A stretch of DNA of 64,000 bases, from NCBI RefSeq assembly GCF_026340565.1, contig NZ_JAPEPB010000001.1, forward strand, positions 558,001-622,000. The letters run 5' to 3'. The translations under genes and the position numbers were made by a program. Source of the stretch: Kitasatospora sp. NBC_01287 (lineage in GTDB: Bacteria; Actinomycetota; Actinomycetes; Streptomycetales; Streptomycetaceae). Positions 59,239-64,000 of this stretch are shown here, piece by piece. The notes beneath the pieces are model-generated. The model had not been told where the DNA came from, ran no database searches, and saw nothing but the letters and a program-made list of their open reading frames with translations. Each line of letters opens with the position of its first letter. Within the stretch, counting starts at the first letter, position 1.

Positions 59239-60810
59239 CTGCTGGCCGCCGCGACGACCGGCTGCGCGCGCACCGGTGCCGAGGACGACCGGCCGGTACC
59301 GGACGTGCCAGGCGGCGCCTACTCCGTCGCGCTCACCGAGCCCGACCACCTCACCCCGGGCCGCACCACCAGCAGTTACGCCCTGCAGGTGCTGTCCGGC
59401 GTCTTCGACACCCCCGTCGGCCTGGACCCGGGCGACGGCCACCCCGTGCCGCTGGCCGCCAGCGCGCTGAGCACCACCGACCAGCGGGTCTGGACCCTGA
59501 CGCTGCGCCAGGGCGCCCGCTTCCACAACGGCGAACCGGTCACCGCCCGCAGCTTCGCCGCCGCCTGGGACGCGGCCGCCTACGCCCCCAACGGCTGGGA
59601 CGCCAACGCCTACTTCACCCAGATCGACGGGTACGACGACCTCAACCCGCCCGGCGACCGACAACCCGCCACCCGCCACCTGCGCGGCCTGACGGTGCTG
59701 GACGACAGCACCCTGCGGGTCACCCTCAAGGCCCCGTTCAGCCAGTTCCCGATGCTGCTCAGCTTCCCCGCCTTCGCGCCCCTGCCGCAGGCGGCGTTCA
59801 GCGACCCGGACGGCTTCGACCTGCACCCGATCGGCAACGGCCCGTTCCAACTGGACGGCGCCTGGCGGCACAACCAGCGGATCGACCTGAAGCGGGCCGC
59901 CGGCTACACCGGACCGCGCCCGCCGATGGCCGACGCCGTGCACTTCGAGATCTTCACCAGCAAGGACACCGCCTTCACCGAACTACGGGCCGGCCACGTC
60001 GACTTCGTCACCAGCGTGCCCGCCACCCGGGCCTACGAGGCCAAGCGCACCTTCGGCCGGCACTACGCCGTGCGCCCCAGCGGCACCATGGACTACCTGG
60101 GCCTGCCGCTCTGGGACCCGCGCTACGCGAAGCCGGAGCTGCGCCGGGCGCTGTCGATGGCGATCGACCGCAAGGGCATCACCCGGGCGATCTACAACGA
60201 GGTCTTCACCCCGGCCGACTCGCTGGTCGGCGCCACCATCCCCGGCCACCGGGCCGGCGCCTGCGGCGAGACCTGCGAGTACCGGCCCGCCGAGGCCAGG
60301 CAACTGCTCCAGCAGGCCGGCGGCTTCACCGGCACGCTGGCGCTGTACTTCGCCAACTCCGACCCCAGCTACCTGCAGTGGATGACGGCGGTGGCCAACG
60401 AGCTGCGGCAGAACCTCGGCATCCGGGACATCACGCTGCGCACCATGGCCGCCGCCGACCTGGGCCCGATCCTCAACCACCACCAGGCCACCGGCCCCTA
60501 CCGGCAGAACTGGGTGGCCGACTACCCCAGCGAGCAGAACTACCTGGCCGGGCTGCTCGGCCCCGGCACCCGCTCCGGCTGGTCCAGCCCCGCCTTCGAC
60601 GCCCTGCTCGCCCAGGGCGACGCGGCCCCCACCGCCGAGCAGAGCATCGCCCACTACCACCAGGCCGAGGACCTGGCGCTGCGGGAGCTGCCGCTGATCC
60701 CGCTCTGGAACTGGCAGGACCAGACCGCCTGGAGCGGTCGGGTCGGCAACGTCCGGCTCGACCCGTACAGCGCCGGGCTGCGCCTGGAGGAGATCACGGT
60801 CCGCCACTGA
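59134..60810 (+). CDS. Peptide ABC transporter substrate-binding lipoprotein
   Basis: About 558 residues, read from a GTG at 59134 that overlaps the dacB stop. It is a family 5 (DppA/OppA-type) solute-binding protein: a signal with lipobox ending AAATTGC (Cys as lipid anchor), then ALTEPDHLTPGRTTSSYALQ, GARFHNGEPVTARSFAAAWD and IGNGPFQLDGAWRHNQRIDL, typical of the family. Several downstream GTG codons lie within a 15-bp repeat that encodes VLTRA units, so the true start is uncertain. The gene precedes two permease genes in one operon. No ATPase gene is present in the window, so the transporter may borrow one or have it elsewhere. Probable ligand: D-amino-acid-containing dipeptides or cell-wall peptides. 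Confidence 0.85.
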   Translation: MLTRTVLPRPVLARAVLTRAVLTRAVLTRAVLALALLAAATTGCARTGAEDDRPVPDVPGGAYSVALTEPDHLTPGRTTSSYALQVLSGVFDTPVGLDPGDGHPVPLAASALSTTDQRVWTLTLRQGARFHNGEPVTARSFAAAWDAAAYAPNGWDANAYFTQIDGYDDLNPPGDRQPATRHLRGLTVLDDSTLRVTLKAPFSQFPMLLSFPAFAPLPQAAFSDPDGFDLHPIGNGPFQLDGAWRHNQRIDLKRAAGYTGPRPPMADAVHFEIFTSKDTAFTELRAGHVDFVTSVPATRAYEAKRTFGRHYAVRPSGTMDYLGLPLWDPRYAKPELRRALSMAIDRKGITRAIYNEVFTPADSLVGATIPGHRAGACGETCEYRPAEARQLLQQAGGFTGTLALYFANSDPSYLQWMTAVANELRQNLGIRDITLRTMAAADLGPILNHHQATGPYRQNWVADYPSEQNYLAGLLGPGTRSGWSSPAFDALLAQGDAAPTAEQSIAHYHQAEDLALRELPLIPLWNWQDQTAWSGRVGNVRLDPYSAGLRLEEITVRH

Positions 60811-60845
60811 CGCCACCGCGTCCCGTCCCGCCGGAAGGAGAACAG

Positions 60846-61772
60846 ATGGGCCGATACCTCGCCCGCCGCCTGCTCTACACCGTCCCCGTCCTGCTGGCCA
60901 CCACCTTCCTGATCCACACCCTGGTCTTCGTGCTGCCCGGCGACCCGATCCAGGGGCTGGCCGGTGACCGGCCGCTGCCCGCCTCGGTGCTCGCCGAACT
61001 GCGCCACCGCAACCACCTGGACCAGCCGCTCGTCGTCCAGTACGCCGAGTACCTGCGCGGGCTGCTGCACGGCGACCTGGGCCGCACCTTCACCGGCGAG
61101 CCGGTCGCCGACGCGCTGGCCGGGCGCTGGCCGGTGACGCTGCGACTGGGGCTGACCGCCTGGTTCCTGGAGGCCGCGCTCGGCATGGCGCTGGGCGTCT
61201 GGGCCGGGCTGCGGCGCGGGCGCTGGGCGGACCGCGCGGTGCTGGGCGGCACCACACTGGTGGTCGCCGTGCCCGTCTACATCCTGGGCTACCTGGCCCA
61301 ACTGGTGCTCGGGGTGCGGCTGGGCTGGTTCCCGGTCTCCGGCACCGAGGCCGGCTGGCCCACCGCCTACCTGCTGCCCGGCCTGGTGCTCGCCTCCTTC
61401 GGGGCCGGTTACGTGGCCCGGCTGACCCGCTCAGCGCTGCTGGAGCACCTGCGCGCCGACTACGTGCGCACCGCCACCGCCAAGGGCCTGCCCCGGCGCC
61501 GGGTGGTGGTGGCGCACGCGCTGCGCAACTCGCTGCTGCCGGTGGTCACCTTCCTCGGCGTCGAGCTGGGCTCGCTGCTGGCCGGGGCGGTGGTCACCGA
61601 GTACATCTTCAACCTGCCGGGCATCGGCCAGCAGGTCTTCCAGGCGATCCAACTGCGCGAGGGGCCCACGGTGGTGGGCGTGACCACCGTCCTGGTCCTG
61701 GTCTTCTGCCTGGCCAACCTGGCGGTCGACGTGCTGTACGGGCTGCTCGACCCACGGATCCGGCATGACTAG
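60846..61772 (+). CDS. dppB: Peptide ABC transporter permease, DppB type
   Basis: A 308-residue inner-membrane permease. The ATG at 60846 follows a GGAAGGAGA site. It has the family's N-terminal RYLARRLLYTVPVLLATTF, a first-loop QPLVVQYAEYLRGLLHGDLG, and the cytoplasmic EAA loop with RADYVRTATAKGLPRRRVV, which contacts the ATPase. About six membrane helices. The stop overlaps the next permease start by 8 bases. The set resembles the dipeptide transporter of bacilli, where the dppA aminopeptidase gene lies in the same operon. Confidence 0.9.
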   Translation: MGRYLARRLLYTVPVLLATTFLIHTLVFVLPGDPIQGLAGDRPLPASVLAELRHRNHLDQPLVVQYAEYLRGLLHGDLGRTFTGEPVADALAGRWPVTLRLGLTAWFLEAALGMALGVWAGLRRGRWADRAVLGGTTLVVAVPVYILGYLAQLVLGVRLGWFPVSGTEAGWPTAYLLPGLVLASFGAGYVARLTRSALLEHLRADYVRTATAKGLPRRRVVVAHALRNSLLPVVTFLGVELGSLLAGAVVTEYIFNLPGIGQQVFQAIQLREGPTVVGVTTVLVLVFCLANLAVDVLYGLLDPRIRHD

Positions 61773-62658
61773 CCTGCAGCGGGCCGCTCCCGCCCCGGTC
61801 GAGGACCAGCCGCTGCCACCGGCCAGGACACCGCGCCGACTCACCGCCCGCCCCGGCCTGGTGGCCTGCGGTGCCTTCCTGGTGCTGATCGCGTTGATGG
61901 CCGCGCTGCCCGAGCCGTTCATCGCGCTGCTCACCCATGACAACGGGCGCTGCGAGCTGGCCGACGCCCGGGTGGGGCCCAGCCCGGCGCACCCGTTCGG
62001 CTTCGACACCCAGGGCTGCGACTACCTGGCGCAGATCGTCCGGGGCGCCCGTCCGCCGCTGGTGATCGGCCTGGTGGTGACGGTCGGCGCGCTGGCGCTC
62101 TCGGTGCTGCTCGGGCTGCTGGCCGGCTTCTACGGCGGCTGGGTGGACGGGCTGCTCTCCCGGGTCACCGACGTCTTCTTCGGCCTGCCCTTCGTGCTCG
62201 GCGCCACGGTGATCCTGGTCGCCTTCCCCGACCACGGGCTGGGCGCGATGACGCTGGTGCTGGTGGCGCTCGGCTGGACCACGATGACCCGGGTGATGCG
62301 GGCCCAGGTGATCGGGGCCAAGGACGCCGAGTACGTGCGGGCCGCGCGCGCCACCGGCGCCGGACCGGTGCGGCTGATGGTCCGCCACGTCCTGCCGAAC
62401 GCCGTGACACCGGTGGTGGTGGTCGCGATGCTGAACGTCGGCAACGTCATCTCCGGTGAGGCGACGCTGGACTTCCTCGGCGTCGGCCTGCAGTACCCGG
62501 CGCTCTCCTGGGGGCTCCAGCTCAACGCCGCCCAGGCCTACCTGCTCGACTTCCCGCACCTGCTGCTCTTCCCGGCCCTCTTCCTGTCGGGGACCGTGCT
62601 GAGCTTCCTGCTGCTCGGCGACGCGGTCCGGGACGCCTACGACCCGACCCTGCGCTGA
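61765..62658 (+). CDS. dppC: Peptide ABC transporter permease, DppC type
   Basis: A 297-residue permease. It begins with a soluble N-terminus and a first helix (LVACGAFLVLIALMAAL), then a periplasmic loop with SPAHPFGFDTQGCDYLAQIVRGAR, the family's HPFGTDxxGRD pattern in degenerate form. Later helices enclose the EAA loop (KDAEYVRAARATGAGPVRLM). The end, LGDAVRDAYDPTLR, is the standard DppC terminus. It pairs with the DppB-type permease, which it overlaps by 8 bases. A repeat-filled spacer of 125 bases separates it from dppA. Confidence 0.9.
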   Translation: MTSLQRAAPAPVEDQPLPPARTPRRLTARPGLVACGAFLVLIALMAALPEPFIALLTHDNGRCELADARVGPSPAHPFGFDTQGCDYLAQIVRGARPPLVIGLVVTVGALALSVLLGLLAGFYGGWVDGLLSRVTDVFFGLPFVLGATVILVAFPDHGLGAMTLVLVALGWTTMTRVMRAQVIGAKDAEYVRAARATGAGPVRLMVRHVLPNAVTPVVVVAMLNVGNVISGEATLDFLGVGLQYPALSWGLQLNAAQAYLLDFPHLLLFPALFLSGTVLSFLLLGDAVRDAYDPTLR

Positions 62659-62675
62659 AACCCCGACCTTGCGCC

Positions 62676-62768
62676 GAACCCCCGACCCGCACGAACCCCC
62701 GACCCCGCGCCGAACCCCCGACCCGCACGAACCCCCGACCCCGCGCCGAACCCCCGACCCGCACGAAC
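62676..62768. repeat. 17-19 bp repeats between dppC and dppA
   Basis: The core GAACCCCCGACCC recurs about five times, alternating GCAC and CGCGCC endings to give a 36-bp higher unit. It is non-coding on the + strand between two genes of one operon. Confidence 0.8.
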
Positions 62769-62783
62769 CCTGGAGGCGCCACG

Positions 62784-63617
62784 ATGCGCGTACTGGTCTC
62801 CGCCGACATGGAAGGCGCCACCGGCACCACCTGGCCCGGCGACATCCTGCCCGGCACCCCCGGCTGGGAGCGGATGCGCCCGCTCTTCACCGGCGACGTC
62901 AACGCCTGCGTGGCCGGACTCTTCAACGGCGGCGCCGACCAGGTGGTGGTCAACGAGGCGCACGACACCCAGCGCAACCTGCTGCTGGCCGAACTCGACC
63001 CGCGCGCCCGGCTGCTGACCGGCCGGCACAAGCCGCTGGCCATGATGCAGGGCGTCCAGGAGGCCGACGCCGTGGTCTTCCTCGGCTACCACACCGGCGC
63101 GGGCGTGCACGGCGTACTCGCCCACACCTACCTGGGCGCGGGCCTGACGGGCTTCCGGATCGACGGCGAGCACGCCGACGAGGGGCGGATGAACGCGCTG
63201 ACCGCCGCCGAGCACGGGGTGCCGGTCATCCTGGTCACCGGCGACGACCTGACCTGCGCGGCCGCCGCCCGCTGGGCACCGGGCGCGCGCACGGCGGCGG
63301 TCAAGGAGTGCGTCAGCCGGTACGCGGCCCTCTGCCTGCCGCCCGCGCGCAGCGCCGCGCTGATCCGCGAGCGGGCCGAGCAGGCGATGGGCGACCACCG
63401 CAGGCACGGGCGGCCCGAGCCGGTGAGCGGGCCGCACCGCTTCGAGATCGACTTCCACGCCACCCATCAGGCCGCCGCCGTGGCGCTGGTGCCCACCGTC
63501 GAGCAGACCGGCCCGTGCACGGTCGCCTTCAGCGCGCCGACCGCGACCCGGGCGGCGCTGACCTTCAAGATCTGCTGCGCCATCGCGAGCGGGGCGGCCG
63601 AGGCCCAGTACGGCTGA
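62784..63617 (+). CDS. dppA: M55-family D-aminopeptidase DppA
   Basis: A 277-residue enzyme of the DppA family, which splits D-Ala from D-Ala-D-Ala and D-Ala-Gly-Gly. The N-terminal metal-binding signature is LVSADMEGATGTT (SxDxEG). Further family residues lie in VVNEAHDTQRNLL, FLGYHTGAG and LTGFRIDGEHADEGRMNALTA (His and Glu ligands). The conserved ending IDFHATHQAA matches the family. It is the last gene of the dacB-transporter-dppA unit, preceded by GGAGG. The context fits take-up and breakdown of D-Ala peptides released from the wall by DacB. Confidence 0.92.
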   Translation: MRVLVSADMEGATGTTWPGDILPGTPGWERMRPLFTGDVNACVAGLFNGGADQVVVNEAHDTQRNLLLAELDPRARLLTGRHKPLAMMQGVQEADAVVFLGYHTGAGVHGVLAHTYLGAGLTGFRIDGEHADEGRMNALTAAEHGVPVILVTGDDLTCAAAARWAPGARTAAVKECVSRYAALCLPPARSAALIRERAEQAMGDHRRHGRPEPVSGPHRFEIDFHATHQAAAVALVPTVEQTGPCTVAFSAPTATRAALTFKICCAIASGAAEAQYG

Positions 63618-63706
63618 GCGGCGGCGCGGGCACGGGTGCGACCGCGCGCGGCAGTTGTTCGGTCCCGGTCATTGCGGTGCGCGGGAGGCTCGGGGAGAGT
63701 GGTGGC

Positions 63707-64000
63707 ATGGCGACGGACGCGCGGGCGATGCTCTCGGTGGCGCTGGCCGAGGCCCGGCTCGGCCTGGCCGAGGGCGGCATCCCGATCGGCGCCGCGCTCT
63801 TCGGCCCGGACGGCGAGGTGCTCGGGCGCGGCCGCAACCGACGGGTCCAGGACGGCGACCCGTCCACCCACGCCGAGACGGCCGCCTTCCGCGCGGCGGG
63901 CCGGCTGCGCGGCTACCGGCCCACCACGATGGTCACCACGCTCTCGCCCTGCTGGTACTGCAGCGGCCTGGTGCGGCAGTTCGGCATCGGCCGGCTGGTG
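63707..64000 (+). CDS. Cytidine/nucleoside deaminase family protein (3' end outside window)
   Basis: The first 98 codons are visible from the ATG at 63707. The zinc-binding deaminase signature is complete as far as shown: STHAETAAFRAAG (His ligand and catalytic Glu) and TLSPCWYCSGLV (PCxxC). The opening ARAMLSVALAEARLGLAEGGIPIGAALF and the NRRVQDGDP segment before the HAE motif match cytosine/guanine/tRNA-adenosine deaminase-type proteins; fungal-type cytosine deaminase (GIPIGAAL, SPCWYCSG) fits best. The gene is cut by the window end, so length and exact substrate remain open. Confidence 0.8.
   Translation, partial: MATDARAMLSVALAEARLGLAEGGIPIGAALFGPDGEVLGRGRNRRVQDGDPSTHAETAAFRAAGRLRGYRPTTMVTTLSPCWYCSGLVRQFGIGRLV

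Noticed and set aside
1..64000. Insertion sequence, integrase, prophage or toxin-antitoxin genes
   Set aside because: No transposase, integrase, phage structural or toxin-like protein was recognised; repeats found are short tandem arrays or NRPS duplications.

Overview
The window is high-GC DNA (roughly 70-75% by eye) with a strong G/C bias at third codon positions, GTG and TTG starts, a TTA codon in one gene, and typical streptomycete families (LAL and LuxR-type regulators, DUF3224, DUF5994, WD40 protein, SpoIIE-type phosphatase). It looks like a chromosomal segment of a Streptomyces/Kitasatospora-type actinomycete. No tRNA, rRNA, IS element, prophage or CRISPR array was seen.

Layout. (1) 1-4.9 kb: the end of an unidentified gene, a 54-codon cytochrome P450 remnant, an ArsR-type regulator with an MFS exporter, a small membrane protein and a flavin-reductase-like protein. 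(2) 5.0-24.1 kb: three nonribosomal peptide synthetase (NRPS) genes on the + strand, ending in an epimerase-containing subunit and a C-A-PCP-TE subunit. (3) 24.2-30.2 kb: genes without an obvious role in the pathway (WD40 propeller protein, M20 peptidase, DUF3224, methyltransferase, membrane protein, DUF5994). (4) 30.6-37.0 kb: a tightly packed minus-strand precursor operon, in transcription order glutamate mutase S and E subunits, an asparaginyl-tRNA-synthetase-like enzyme, an FMN glutamate-synthase-like barrel, SbnA and SbnB. (5) 37.3-46.1 kb: a divergent fourth NRPS gene that begins with a truncated condensation domain, so it is probably the initiating subunit. (6) 46.1-54.4 kb: nitrilase-fold protein, two small proteins, a LuxR-type regulator, a divergent Leu/Phe-tRNA-transferase-like protein, a small secreted peptide and a large LAL regulator. 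(7) 54.4-64 kb: SpoIIE phosphatase, HAD hydrolase, then a cell-wall peptide recycling set (PBP4-type carboxypeptidase, peptide ABC transporter parts, DppA D-aminopeptidase) and a truncated deaminase.

How it may work. Ordering the subunits by their ends gives NRPS-D (modules 1-3), NRPS-A (4-5), NRPS-B (6-7, with epimerase) and NRPS-C (8, with thioesterase): an octapeptide. Specificity pockets read by hand against GrsA suggest Leu-Leu-(Leu-like)-unknown-diaminopropionate-Asx-D-Asx-Asx. SbnA/SbnB supply L-2,3-diaminopropionate, fitting the Ser/Dap-like pocket of module 5. Glutamate mutase makes 3-methylaspartate, fitting the three near-identical Asx pockets of modules 6-8. The AsnRS-like enzyme could amidate methylaspartate to methylasparagine. 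The product and the roles of the AsnRS-like and FMN proteins are inferences.

Several A domains look like cassettes: five of eight have a different codon style from the rest of the genes, two (A1, A2) are almost identical over 1.6 kb, and three (A6-A8) are near copies. Short tandem repeats, often 15 bp, recur in genes and spacers across the window.
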